Assembly: GCA_016192705.1 (NCBI GenBank)
Contig: JACPTQ010000052.1
Location: forward strand, 1-39,754
Direction: 5' to 3'
Length of the DNA: 39,754 nt
From: Deltaproteobacteria bacterium
Lineage (GTDB): Bacteria > Myxococcota > JACPTQ01
This document shows, piece by piece, positions 6,917 to 15,222 of this stretch. The notes under the pieces are model-generated. The model saw only the letters and a list, made by a program, of their open reading frames with translations. It was not told where the DNA came from and did no database searches. A program made the position numbers and the translations under genes. Each line of letters begins with the position of its first letter. The stretch's first letter is position 1.

Positions 6917-7690
6917 GTGGGAGCGACTCGCGCGCCATGTTCGAGCGTGACGAAAGGGACAGTTCTTTTGGGCGTGGCCGTTGTGGGGTTGGTGGCATGC
7001 GCGCGAACGAATCCCTTTAAGGAGATCGTTTACGTTGTCGCGGACGCGGGAGCGGGGACGGAAGCGGGTTCGGGAGCGCCAACGGGTCCGGGAGCGGACG
7101 CGGGTGCGGATGCGGGAGCGGACGCGGGTGCGGACGCGGGTGCGGATGCGGGAGCGGACGCGGGTGCGGATGCGGATGCGGATGCGGGAGCGGACACGGG
7201 TGCGGATGCGGGCGCGGATGCTGGAGCGGGAGCGGACGCGGGTGCGGATGCGGGCGCCGACGGCGGCATCGACGCGGGTGAGCTTTGGCCGATTGCGACG
7301 CCGTGCGACACGGGAGCCCAATGCCTGAGCGGCTTTTGCGCATCGGGTGTTTGTTGCAATCAAGCCTGCAACGCGTGGTGTGAGCGCTGTATCGGCTCTG
7401 TCGGTGACGCCGGGGTTTGTCGAACGGCGGTGCGAATTCAAAACGACGGCGGTCTCAACCTGACTAATTCAGCCGACGCTGGCCACCACTTCTTTCACCC
7501 GGCGATCATCGCCGACGCAACGCACGACGTCGTCGCGTGGGTGAGGCGTAATCCGATGGTATGGCAAACACGGAGCCGCGTTGGCGGAGTACATTTACGC
7601 AAGGACAGACCGCACCTCGGGTTCCGGGTCGCAGTGCATTGGCAGTGGGGTAGGCCGGACTGTCGTCCAGAGCGCAGCGCGAGCCGATGA
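6917..7690 (+). CDS. N-terminal part of frameshifted lipoprotein with Ala/Gly/Asp spacer
   Basis: GTG 6917 lies 7 nt after a -10 box; a GTG at 6947 is an alternative. A lipoprotein signal peptide ends in the lipobox LVAC (mature CARTN). Then comes a ~75-residue spacer of repeated Ala-Asp-Ala-Gly built from a 6/12-bp simple repeat, and a Cys cluster (CDTGAQCLSGFCASGVCCNQ, then CNAWCERC) of the type common in Myxococcota surface lipoproteins. Up to about 7540 (FHPAIIADATHDVVAWV) the reading looks authentic. The last ~45 codons do not, and the +1 frame takes over in the next ORF. Full-length product would be ~520 residues. The function is unknown; it is likely an outer-surface protein. Confidence 0.7.
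   Translation: MGATRAPCSSVTKGTVLLGVAVVGLVACARTNPFKEIVYVVADAGAGTEAGSGAPTGPGADAGADAGADAGADAGADAGADAGADADADAGADTGADAGADAGAGADAGADAGADGGIDAGELWPIATPCDTGAQCLSGFCASGVCCNQACNAWCERCIGSVGDAGVCRTAVRIQNDGGLNLTNSADAGHHFFHPAIIADATHDVVAWVRRNPMVWQTRSRVGGVHLRKDRPHLGFRVAVHWQWGRPDCRPERSASR
7037..7270 (+). repeat. GCGGATGCGGGT-type simple repeat
   Basis: These are imperfect tandem 6/12-bp units (GCGGGTGCGGATGCGGGAGC and variants) coding Ala/Asp/Gly. Because units are multiples of 3, copy-number change alters spacer length but not frame. The same unit type occurs in the kinase gene (34928-35185) and weakly in the radical SAM gene (29800-29865), where the opposite strand is coding and the product is Pro/Ala. Confidence 0.85.
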
Positions 7691-8486
7691 TGCTGGTGCG
7701 ACTGTTCGCCCAACGTCGCTTTTTTACGCTCGCTCGGCCGACGTGTTTTTGAGTTTCCTGTCGTTCGACACTTCAACGTCGGGTCCGTGCCTTTCGAACA
7801 CGCTGTGCCTATCAACTTGGCCAGCGGTTGGCTTTCCGGCGCCAGAGGCGGCGGTTTCGGTCAAAGGGTACGGCGGTTCCGGGCCTTTGCCGCCTTTTGA
7901 CACGGCGACCGAGGTGCGGTCGTTCGCTGCATGGAACGGCAGCATGGTCGGGCTTTTCAACCGTAACGACGCGGGAGCGGCAATCTTCAATCTGGTCGAC
8001 CCATTTGGCGCTCCTCCACAATCGGTGCTGGACGCAGGGCCAGTGACGGTCTACGCGAATTCGGAGCCGCGCGGCGTCGTGTGGAACCCGGCGGTCGGAT
8101 TATGGCAGATGCTGTTTACGACAGTTGGGTCGCTTGTCTTTGCGGACTCGGATGGCGGTGTCACCTCTATCGTAACGGGCGCACCAGTTATGGATGCGAC
8201 ACTCGCGGTTGTCGATGCCGACGCGGGAATTGGAAGCGTTGTCATCGCAAGCATCGTGCAGTGGGCGATGGAACAATCCCTGTCGCTCCGGTTCATCCGG
8301 CGGGAAATGAGCGAGTATCATTCAAATGTGACGGTCGTTTCGTTGGTTAATGGTTATGCCCTTAAGAATCCATCGATCGTGTTTTCGCCCGCGCAATCGC
8401 GGTTTGGCGTGGTTTGGTCCGATAACCGGACAACCGGTGTGCAGCGCGAGGACATTTTCTTTTCAGGCTTGGCGTGCGAACCCTAA
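7581..8486 (+). CDS. C-terminal part of frameshifted lipoprotein
   Basis: The frame is +1 relative to 6917-7690 and overlaps its spurious tail. Starting at a TTG with no ribosome-binding site or signal peptide, it is unlikely to be an independent gene. The sequence is typical of secreted beta-rich proteins: Gly/Asp/Ser-rich blocks such as VVWSDNRTTGVQREDIFF near the end, and repeated strands reminiscent of a beta-propeller (PSIVFSPAQSRFGVVWSDNR, and RGVVWNPAVGLWQMLF earlier). I infer that it is the propeller-like body of the lipoprotein begun at 6917. It converges on the malic enzyme gene 14 nt downstream, and no terminator is evident. Confidence 0.65.
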   Translation: MAEYIYARTDRTSGSGSQCIGSGVGRTVVQSAARADDAGATVRPTSLFYARSADVFLSFLSFDTSTSGPCLSNTLCLSTWPAVGFPAPEAAVSVKGYGGSGPLPPFDTATEVRSFAAWNGSMVGLFNRNDAGAAIFNLVDPFGAPPQSVLDAGPVTVYANSEPRGVVWNPAVGLWQMLFTTVGSLVFADSDGGVTSIVTGAPVMDATLAVVDADAGIGSVVIASIVQWAMEQSLSLRFIRREMSEYHSNVTVVSLVNGYALKNPSIVFSPAQSRFGVVWSDNRTTGVQREDIFFSGLACEP

Positions 8487-8500
8487 GGGCCGTGCGGCTC

Positions 8501-10168
8501 CTAACGTGCATGGACCTCGTAGATCGGCTCCCACATCTGTGACTTTACGAACGCGAGCAGGTCGTCTGGCTTGCCGACGCCCGCGAGTCCATCGGCAAAT
8601 GCAACGCCCGCAACCGCCGCGCCGATTTGCGCCGAGATCTCGCGGATGCGCTTGAGCGACGGGTAGATGCGGCCGATGGCGAGGTCGCTCTCCTGAACTT
8701 GCCCCGCAAGCGCACGCGCCGCCGCCGCGAACATGCGGCTCGTCACGCGCCGCGCCTCGCACGCGATCACGCCGAGACCCACGCCCGGAAAGATGTAGGC
8801 GTTATTCCCTTGGCCAGGGACGAGCGGTTTCCCATGGTACGTGAACGGCGGAAACGGACTCCCGCTCGCGTAGATGGCGCGCCCCTTCGACCAGGTGTAC
8901 GCCTGCTCGGCCGTGCATTCGGCCTTTGACGTCGGATTTGAGAGCGCCATGACGATCGGACGCTCGTTGAACTCGGCCATCGTTTCGATCGTGTCGCGAT
9001 CGAACGACCCGGCGACGGTCGAGACGCCGATGATCGCCGTTGGTCGAAGCGCCTTGACGGCCGCGAGGAAGCTCGGCGCCCCCGCATGTTCGTGCGCGAA
9101 GCGAAGCTTGTGGTGCGCGAGGTCGGTGCGGCGCTTGACGACGAGCCCCTTCGTGTCGACGAACCAGCACTTCTGGCGCGCCTCGGCGTCGGTTGCGCCC
9201 GCGTCGACCATCGCAGCAACGATGAGCTCGCCGATGCCGATGCCCGCCTCACCGGCGCCGAGAAAGAGGATGCGCTGGTCGAGAAGCGCGCGCTTCGTGA
9301 TGCGGAGCGCGGAGAGCAAACCCGCGAGCGTCACGGCGGCTGTTCCCTGAATGTCGTCGTTGAACGTGCAAGCGCGCTCGCGCCACGTTTCGAGCAAACG
9401 AAACGCGTTGATGTTCGCGAAGTCTTCGAATTGAACGAGCGCGCGTGGCATCACCTCGGCGACGGCGTTCATGAACTCCGCGACGAAATCGTCATACGCT
9501 GGCCCACGCACGCGATGTTGCCGAAGCCCGAGGTAGAGCGGGTCTTGGAGGTACTCTTCGTTCTCGGTGCCGACGTCAAGCATCACGGGCAGCGTTTGGG
9601 CGGGGTGAATGCCGGCGCACGCCGTGTAGAGCGACAGCTTGCCGATGGGAATTCCCATGCCGCCCTCGCCTTGATCGCCGAGGCCGAGGATTCGCTCGCC
9701 GTCGGTCACAACGATGACGCGCACGTTGGGTTCGGGCCAGTTGCGAAGGACGTCGGCGATTCGGCCGCGATGTTCGTACGAGATGTGGAGGCCGCGCGGC
9801 TTTCGGAAGAGGTGGCCGAAGCGCTGACACGCGAGGCCGACGGTCGGCGTGTAAATGATCGGCATCATCTCCTCGAGGTTGTCGAGGAGGACACGATAGA
9901 AAAGCGTTTCGTTGCGATCTTGGAGGCTCACGAGCGCGATGTACTTTTCAATGTCGGTCTGTTCGTGCCGGTAGTTTTCGAGCACACGCGCCGTCTGCTC
10001 GGCCATCGTTTGAACGTGTGATGGAAGGAGCCCTTCGAGGCCGAGGGCGGCGCGCTCAGCGAGCGTGAACGCGGTGCCTTTGTTGCGGAGCGGATCGTGG
10101 AGAAGCGCGGTGCCGCGCGGTGATGTCGTCGTTGATCGAGCCAGGTCCGTCGACGTCTTCTTCAACAT
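8501..10168 (-). CDS. maeA: NAD(P)-dependent malic enzyme
   Basis: The enzyme oxidatively decarboxylates malate to pyruvate with NAD(P) reduction. The 555 residues match the long SfcA/MaeA type: YTPTVGLACQRFG and RGLHISYEHRG in the N-terminal domain, VTDGERILGLGDQGEGGMGI, the metal-binding EDF in QFEDFANINAFRLLE, then FNDDIQGTAAV, and the dinucleotide-binding FLGAGEAGIGI. C-terminal VMALSNPTSKAECTAEQA and PGQGNNAYIFPGVGLG are also typical. ATG 10168 has GGGAGG 6 nt upstream. It appears monocistronic: the next upstream gene on this strand ends 84 nt away. Confidence 0.95.
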   Translation of the reverse strand: MLKKTSTDLARSTTTSPRGTALLHDPLRNKGTAFTLAERAALGLEGLLPSHVQTMAEQTARVLENYRHEQTDIEKYIALVSLQDRNETLFYRVLLDNLEEMMPIIYTPTVGLACQRFGHLFRKPRGLHISYEHRGRIADVLRNWPEPNVRVIVVTDGERILGLGDQGEGGMGIPIGKLSLYTACAGIHPAQTLPVMLDVGTENEEYLQDPLYLGLRQHRVRGPAYDDFVAEFMNAVAEVMPRALVQFEDFANINAFRLLETWRERACTFNDDIQGTAAVTLAGLLSALRITKRALLDQRILFLGAGEAGIGIGELIVAAMVDAGATDAEARQKCWFVDTKGLVVKRRTDLAHHKLRFAHEHAGAPSFLAAVKALRPTAIIGVSTVAGSFDRDTIETMAEFNERPIVMALSNPTSKAECTAEQAYTWSKGRAIYASGSPFPPFTYHGKPLVPGQGNNAYIFPGVGLGVIACEARRVTSRMFAAAARALAGQVQESDLAIGRIYPSLKRIREISAQIGAAVAGVAFADGLAGVGKPDDLLAFVKSQMWEPIYEVHAR

Positions 10169-10252
10169 GGGAAACCTCCCAGCCTTTGCGGTGAGCGATT
10201 CTGAGCCGAAACGCGTGTTAAGACAATGGATGTTCCGGAGACATCGTCGGTT

Positions 10253-11065
10253 CTACCGGGACGACGCGCGCTTCCATCGGAGTTCGACCGGGACACGGCC
10301 CAGACGATCAATCTCGAGCCTTATCTCACGTGCGCCCTGTAGGCCTGCACTCATGTCGAAAACTTTCTGAATTGTGTCGAGCGCGGCGCCGTTGATAGAG
10401 CGCACGGTGTCGCCGTTTTGAAGGCCCAGTGCTGAGAGCGCGGTGCCGGGCCGAATCGCAAAGAGTTTTATTCCCGAATTGTTGGCGGCCGGAACCATGC
10501 GCGCTTCCGTCGTAAACAATTTCAGCAGCGAGTTGCGAAGATGATCCCAACCTGGCGATGAGATCTCGAATTCGTGGGTCCCAATCCGGCGGATGCTGGC
10601 GCGAATTCCATTGAGCACTTTGACGCTGACGACAGAGGTTGCGGATTTCGATGGATGCGGCGGTTGAACCGAATCGGAGGGACTGCCACCGGCCTGCTCT
10701 GCGGTCTCGGCCTCGAGGAGCCAGCCGTTATGTGTCTCCACAAGTCGGACGCCGGACCCCGCGATCGCGCGCTCGACCAGGCGAATCGCGGTTTCTCGTG
10801 AGACGGGGCGCGGCGTGTCGACGGAAATCCGGAATTTTTGCGCAAGGACGTACGCGCTGTCGCCCATCGAAATCGTCTCGTTAAGCGCCTTTGCGAGCGC
10901 CGGTAGCGAATCTGACAGCGAGCCCGTGAGATTCAGTGTGATTCCTGGGCGATCTTGAACGCGGGGTGGTTGGTTACTCGAGCACGAAAGAGGGACGGCG
11001 AGGACGAGAAACCATCGCGCCGCACGGTGTGGCTCTCGGTTCAAGAGGCTTCGTCGGATGTCCAC
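10253..11065 (-). CDS. GspC-like PDZ-domain lipoprotein
   Basis: The start is GTG 11065. A lipoprotein signal ends in LAVPLSC, giving mature CSSNQP. Residues ~45-120 resemble a secretin N-domain-like module (a VDTPRPVSRETAIRLVERA segment and a GVRLVETHNGWLLE strand). The C-terminal ~90 residues match the PDZ domain of type II secretion GspC: GIKLFAIRPGTALSALGLQN, then GDTVRSINGAALDTIQKVF, ending in IDRLGRVPVELRWKR. Typical GspC is a bitopic inner-membrane protein encoded beside gspD. Here the anchor is a lipobox and no other gsp gene is nearby, so a stand-alone periplasmic or outer-membrane role is likely. It sits 87 nt downstream of hflX on the same strand. Confidence 0.7.
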   Translation of the reverse strand: MDIRRSLLNREPHRAARWFLVLAVPLSCSSNQPPRVQDRPGITLNLTGSLSDSLPALAKALNETISMGDSAYVLAQKFRISVDTPRPVSRETAIRLVERAIAGSGVRLVETHNGWLLEAETAEQAGGSPSDSVQPPHPSKSATSVVSVKVLNGIRASIRRIGTHEFEISSPGWDHLRNSLLKLFTTEARMVPAANNSGIKLFAIRPGTALSALGLQNGDTVRSINGAALDTIQKVFDMSAGLQGAREIRLEIDRLGRVPVELRWKRASSR

Positions 11066-11152
11066 TTTGCAGTCCCCAGGGTGTGAAGATCAGCGCTTTC
11101 ATACTGAAAAGCCAGGTTCATCGCAAGGCGTGTCACGTTCACACGACGGGGA

Positions 11153-12727
11153 TTACCCGCGCGCGAGGAGTTCGGTGTGCGTGGTGTCGTACTGGCCCCA
11201 GAGGCGTCGTTCGAGCTCAGTGAGGAGTGGGAGCGTGGTCGCGGCGTCGATGGCGGAGAGTGGGATTGCGTCGAGCTCGGCGGCAAGGCGCGCGAGGGTT
11301 TCGGAGTCGGCGCGGTCGGCCTTGTTGAGAACGCGCGCGGTCGGTGTCGCGGTGAGGTCGAGCGACGCGAGGATGGCGTCGACAGCGGCGATTTGCGCAA
11401 CGACTTGCGGCGACGAGGCGTCGGCGACGTGGATGAGAATGTCGGCGTGTTCGAGCTCTTCGAGGGTCGCGCGAAAGGCGTTGACGAGATCCTTGGGTAA
11501 GTCGCGAATGAAGCCGACGGTGTCGGTCAAGACGACTTCGCGTTCACGGGGGAAACGGAGGCGACGACTCGTGGGGTCGAGCGTCGCGAAGAGCTTGTCC
11601 TCGGCGACGACGTTCGCGCGCGTGAGCGTGTTAAGGAGCGTCGATTTGCCGGCGTTTGTGTAGCCGACGATCGACAACACGGGGACTTTGTTTTTCGCGC
11701 GTTCGGCGCGGCGCACGGCGCGCTGCTTCGCGAGGTGGTCGATTTCGCGCTCGAGGCGGGCGATTCGGTCGCGCGCGCGGCGACGCTCGATTTCGAGCTT
11801 TGTCTCGCCGGGTCCGCGGCCGCCAATGCCGCCCGTAAGTCGCGAGAGGCCAGTGTGTTTTTCGGCGAGGCGTGGCAGCGCGTACTTGAGCTGCGCGAGC
11901 TCGACCTGAACTTTGCCGTCGCGCGAGTGCGCCCGCTGCGCGAAGATGTCGAGGATGAGCTGCGTGCGGTCGACGACGCGGATTTCGAGCGCCCCTGCGA
12001 TGGAGCGGACTTGGCTCGGCGACAGGTCGCGCCCAAAGATCAGCAGATCGGCGCCGAGCTGTTCTGCGCGCAAACTGATCTCTTCGAGCTTGCCGCGCCC
12101 GATCACGTACTTCGTGTCGATGTCGCGTCGCCGCTGGACGACGCGGTCAAGCACCGCGACACCCGCTGACCGCGCGAGTTCGGCGAGCTCCGCCATTTCG
12201 GCCTCGATGTCGTCGAACGATTTCGATGACGCGTGGATGAGCACGGCGCGATCGCGGCGATCGAGCGTCGCGCGTGCGCCCGAGAGGCGTTGCGCTTCGG
12301 CCTCGAGTGCAAGAACGAGCGACGTGGGATCGACGTCGAGTCGGCGAAACGGCGTTCGCGGCAACCGTCGCCAGAGCGTCTGCTCGGTGTTTTCGGGGAC
12401 GAGGTGTGCGATGTCGATCGACTCGGGGAGCCCGCTTGTGCCGCGGTGAACCGCCGCGACAAGATCGAGTCGCAGCGCCGCGAGGTCGTGGAGGTCGTCG
12501 CCGGTCAGCGGCTCGCCCCGCAGGTGCGTGTGGACCCAGCGCACGCCGCGCAGCCGACCGCGGCTCGCCCGCTCGCGACCGACGTCCGGCACGTGAATCT
12601 TGTGCGCGTTGCCAACCGCGACCGCTTCGATGCGCCCCTGTCGGTCGATGATGACGCCGACCTGCCGCGCAATTTCGGTCGCGAGGTCGAGCATCTCGCG
12701 CGCGAGGTCCGCCGAAACGACGACCAT
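11153..12727 (-). CDS. hflX: GTPase HflX (ribosome-associated, long N-terminal form)
   Basis: HflX is a GTPase that binds 50S/70S ribosomes and splits stalled ones. The N-terminal extension common in deltaproteobacteria (RQVGVIIDRQGRIEAVAVGN and WVHTHL) precedes the HflX domain (KYVIGRGKLEEI, IVDRTQLILDIFAQRA family region, GGIGGRGPGETKLE). The G domain has GYTNAGKST (G1), DTVGFIRDLP (G3) and NKAD (G4). ATG 12727 is the only standard start in frame. However, about 29 further residues read upstream (VHGN, GLKASE, LYRRRVDP) are conserved in such HflX proteins, back to CTG 12814, one base after the rfbB stop. The real start may thus be a non-AUG codon coupled to rfbB. The C-terminal domain of E. 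coli HflX is absent, as in many homologues. Confidence 0.93.
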   Translation of the reverse strand: MVVVSADLAREMLDLATEIARQVGVIIDRQGRIEAVAVGNAHKIHVPDVGRERASRGRLRGVRWVHTHLRGEPLTGDDLHDLAALRLDLVAAVHRGTSGLPESIDIAHLVPENTEQTLWRRLPRTPFRRLDVDPTSLVLALEAEAQRLSGARATLDRRDRAVLIHASSKSFDDIEAEMAELAELARSAGVAVLDRVVQRRRDIDTKYVIGRGKLEEISLRAEQLGADLLIFGRDLSPSQVRSIAGALEIRVVDRTQLILDIFAQRAHSRDGKVQVELAQLKYALPRLAEKHTGLSRLTGGIGGRGPGETKLEIERRRARDRIARLEREIDHLAKQRAVRRAERAKNKVPVLSIVGYTNAGKSTLLNTLTRANVVAEDKLFATLDPTSRRLRFPREREVVLTDTVGFIRDLPKDLVNAFRATLEELEHADILIHVADASSPQVVAQIAAVDAILASLDLTATPTARVLNKADRADSETLARLAAELDAIPLSAIDAATTLPLLTELERRLWGQYDTTHTELLARG

Positions 12728-12815
12728 CGGATCGACGCGACGCCGATAGAGATACGACAGCGCCCGCGTTTCGCTCGCCTTAAGTCCCTGCGTGTTGCCG
12801 TGAACCGTTTTCAGG

Positions 12816-13823
12816 TCACGCCTTCTTGCGCCAACCGTAATTCTGCTCGTGGTACGCGCGGTATTCGCCCGACATCACACGCTTCCACCACGCTTCATTT
12901 TCGCGGTACCACGCGACGACGATCGGCATCTCCGTCTCGACCGTGCGCGCTGGACGCCAGTTGAGATCGCGCGCGATCTTCGCGCCGTCTAGTGCGTAGC
13001 GGCGGTCGTGTCCTGGCCGGTCGCTCACGTGCTCGAGCAGCGCCGCATCGCCGCCCGTCGCTTTGAGAACCGCCGACAGCACCTCGACGTTCGTGCGCAT
13101 GTTGCCGCCGGGAATGTTGTACGCCTCGCCGTCGCGTCCGCGCTCGAGAATCGCGACGAGTGCGCGGCAGCAGTCCTCGACGTGGAGCCAGTCGCGAACC
13201 TGCTTCCCATCGCCGTAAACGGGGATCTTCTTGCCGCCGAAAACGCGCGTGATGGAGAGCGGCAGAAGTTTCTCGGGAAATTGAAACGGACCGTAGTTGT
13301 TCGCCGGACGTGCGACGACGACCGGCAATTTGTGCGTGCGGAAAAAGGCGAGCGCGAGGTGATCACCGGCCGCCTTCGACGCGCTGTAGGGGCTTGATGG
13401 CTCGAAGGGATCCGATTCGGACGTGAAGCGCGGTGCCGGAACTGACCCATAAACTTCGTCGGTCGACATATGAAGGACGCGGAGGTTTCGCGCCTTGGCG
13501 GCTTCGAGGATTTCGTACGTGCCCTGGACGTTCGTCGTGATGAAATCGCGGGCGCCGAGAATCGATCGGTCGACGTGCGTTTCGGCGGCAAAATGCGCGA
13601 TGGCATCGACGCCCTCGAGCGCTGCCGCGACGGCGCGCGCATCGCAGATGTCGCCCCGAACAAATTCGTAGCGCGGGTTGTTTTCGATGTCGCGCAAATT
13701 CTCTAGGTTGCCGGCGTAGGTCAGCGCATCAAAGTTTCGGATCGACCAATCGCGCTCGCGCAACGCGGTGCGCACGAAATGAGAACCGATAAAACCGGCG
13801 CCGCCGGTCACGAGAAGTTTCAT
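12816..13823 (-). CDS. rfbB: dTDP-glucose 4,6-dehydratase (RmlB family)
   Basis: The enzyme converts dTDP-glucose to dTDP-4-keto-6-deoxyglucose for deoxysugar synthesis of surface polysaccharide. It is an extended SDR fold with TGGAGFIGSHFVR at the NAD site, NFDALTYAGNLENL, HFAAETHVDRS, STDEVYGS with the catalytic Asp-Glu, YSASKAAGDHL (YxxxK), and PANNYGPFQFPEKLLP. The ~335-residue length is normal. ATG 13823 is used, matching the family start MKLLVTGG. A promoter lies just upstream and the transcript leader is only a few nt. No other rml genes are adjacent; the rhamnose or amino-sugar partner genes must be elsewhere. The related SDR subgroup of UDP-sugar dehydratases is a less likely assignment. 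Confidence 0.88.
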   Translation of the reverse strand: MKLLVTGGAGFIGSHFVRTALRERDWSIRNFDALTYAGNLENLRDIENNPRYEFVRGDICDARAVAAALEGVDAIAHFAAETHVDRSILGARDFITTNVQGTYEILEAAKARNLRVLHMSTDEVYGSVPAPRFTSESDPFEPSSPYSASKAAGDHLALAFFRTHKLPVVVARPANNYGPFQFPEKLLPLSITRVFGGKKIPVYGDGKQVRDWLHVEDCCRALVAILERGRDGEAYNIPGGNMRTNVEVLSAVLKATGGDAALLEHVSDRPGHDRRYALDGAKIARDLNWRPARTVETEMPIVVAWYRENEAWWKRVMSGEYRAYHEQNYGWRKKA

Positions 13824-13833
13824 GGTGGGAGCG

Positions 13834-13862
13834 TCTCTAGTCCGCGCGCCGACTGGGGTCAA
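13834..13862 (-). promoter_or_regulatory. Promoter of rfbB
   Basis: Minus-strand -35 TTGACC (13857-13862) and -10 TAGAGA (13834-13839) are separated by 17 bp. The -10 is 10 nt from ATG 13823, so the leader would be only about 3 nt. It lies directly behind the FHA gene. Confidence 0.5.
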
Positions 13863-13867
13863 GGAGG

Positions 13868-14470
13868 CTAAGGTTTCTTGAGGGCGAGTGCGACGACGAT
13901 CACGATAAGAACGAGGATGGCGATGCTCATGGCGATGATGAGGCGGCGCTCCTTCGAGACGGGCGTTTGCATGATGGCGGTTTGGGACGCGGGGGCGCGA
14001 GCGGCCGTCGATGCTGGACGCTTAAGGGGCGCGGCGATTCCGCCGATTTCGGGGTCGTACGAGCGCATGAGCTTCTGGATTTCACCGGACGACATGTGGA
14101 CGGTGCCGTCGGGGTTAATCGTGTCCGGGCTGGCGGCCGGTTCCGCGGGCTTCATGCGCGCAAGCTCGGCGATGCTCGGCGCGCCACTTGCCGCGTAAGT
14201 GATGTGAAACTTTGCGATCTGAATAACGTCGCCGTCCTTTAAGACTTGCCACTTCGTCGCGACACCGTTGACGAGAATCCCATTCGCGCTGTCACAGTCG
14301 ACGATCACCGCGTCGTTCCCCTCGATGCGCAGCGCCGCGTGGACGCGCGACACCGCGGCGTTGTCGATCGCCACATCGCACAGCGGATCGCGACCGATGC
14401 GGGTCTCGGCTTTTACGATTTGTGCGTGCGCGACTTGGCGGTCGCGGAGACGAACGGTGAGTGAGGGCAT
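13868..14470 (-). CDS. FHA-domain protein with C-terminal membrane anchor
   Basis: The 200-residue protein begins with a forkhead-associated domain (residues ~1-90): RIGRDPLCDVAIDN, then the phosphothreonine-binding SRVHAALRI and SANGILVNGV. A ~75-residue linker contains DPEIGGIAAPLKR. The last ~22 residues are a hydrophobic helix followed by LKKP, indicating tail anchoring with the FHA domain in the cytoplasm. ATG 14470 has GGAGG 7 nt upstream; TTG 14488 is rejected. It probably binds a phosphothreonine protein made by a Ser/Thr kinase such as the one at 34564-36462; that pairing is inference. Confidence 0.85.
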   Translation of the reverse strand: MPSLTVRLRDRQVAHAQIVKAETRIGRDPLCDVAIDNAAVSRVHAALRIEGNDAVIVDCDSANGILVNGVATKWQVLKDGDVIQIAKFHITYAASGAPSIAELARMKPAEPAASPDTINPDGTVHMSSGEIQKLMRSYDPEIGGIAAPLKRPASTAARAPASQTAIMQTPVSKERRLIIAMSIAILVLIVIVVALALKKP

Positions 14471-14524
14471 ACGACATCCTCCAGCCAACTCGGCGGAATC
14501 GTAACACGGCGACTGGGGGGACGA

Positions 14525-15016
14525 TCAAAACGTGAAGAGTTTGGTCGTGAGCGCGGGCACGAGCTTACCGCGAGAGTCTGCGATGACGGTCGGGATGATC
14601 GGCGAATCGATCGGTTTTTTCGGAAGGACGGCGCTCCAGACGGAGAGGCCGAAGTTCAGGGCTGAAAGGCCGATGCTGATGAAACCGAGCGTGCGAAACT
14701 TGGCGCCGCGATCGCCTTCCCATGTAAGGAGTGGCGCCGCCAATGCGACGTCGAGAGAGGCGATTATGAGTCCGAAGCCGATGGTCCCCGCAGGTCCTCG
14801 CCGCCCCTTTTCGATCGAAAACGCGTTCATGATGACTGGCACAGTGGACAAGCCAAGCCCGACCCCAACGCCCATAATGATGAGCGCGTCACCCATTTTT
14901 TCACCGAGGCTGTCAAATGTTGGCGGCGTCGAGGCGCGCACCTCGTTGAGGTTCAGGGCTACGGCGGTGAGTGCGCCAAGACCGATGATTGTGAAAAGAC
15001 GACGAATCTTGTTCAT
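14525..15016 (-). CDS. Hypothetical membrane protein with signal sequence
   Basis: The 163-residue product starts at ATG 15016, 7 nt after a -10 box. The N-terminus (MNKIRRLFTIIGLGALTAVA) is a signal peptide or first membrane helix. Further hydrophobic segments are at about residues 40-60 (DALIIMGVGVGLGLSTVPV), 75-95 and 110-130 (LGFISIGLSALNFGLSVWSA), so it probably spans the inner membrane three or four times. The C-terminal ~35 residues are soluble. I do not recognise a family. It has its own promoter and lies 54 nt upstream of the FHA gene on the same strand. Confidence 0.7.
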   Translation of the reverse strand: MNKIRRLFTIIGLGALTAVALNLNEVRASTPPTFDSLGEKMGDALIIMGVGVGLGLSTVPVIMNAFSIEKGRRGPAGTIGFGLIIASLDVALAAPLLTWEGDRGAKFRTLGFISIGLSALNFGLSVWSAVLPKKPIDSPIIPTVIADSRGKLVPALTTKLFTF

Positions 15017-15023
15017 GATGCCT

Positions 15024-15051
15024 ATTCTCGGATTCGGTCGTTGCAACTCAA
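15024..15051 (-). promoter_or_regulatory. Promoter of hypothetical membrane protein
   Basis: Minus-strand -35 TTGAGT (15046-15051) and -10 GAGAAT (15024-15029) have a 16-bp spacer. ATG 15016 follows the -10 by 7 nt, the same geometry as proS, suggesting a leaderless transcript. Confidence 0.45.
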
Positions 15052-15222
15052 GCGCCAAAGAGTTGGCTTGCGATTGGATGTGCGGTCGCCGGTCTCAGAT
15101 CAGATTTACGTGGATTTGAGGGGTTCTCGGGTGGGGACTAACCACCCAGTCCAGCGCTTTTTTCACGGGTGTGGTTCTATGACAACTCGGGACAAACGAC
15201 CCCGGTTAAAAAGGGGGAACCG

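Noticed and set aside
7037-7270. Tandem repeat considered as CRISPR
   Set aside because: Units of 6-12 bp with no spacers, and it codes for an Ala/Gly/Asp linker.
7530-7600. Programmed ribosomal frameshift in the lipoprotein gene
   Set aside because: No slippery sequence, stop-adjacent arrangement or downstream structure visible.
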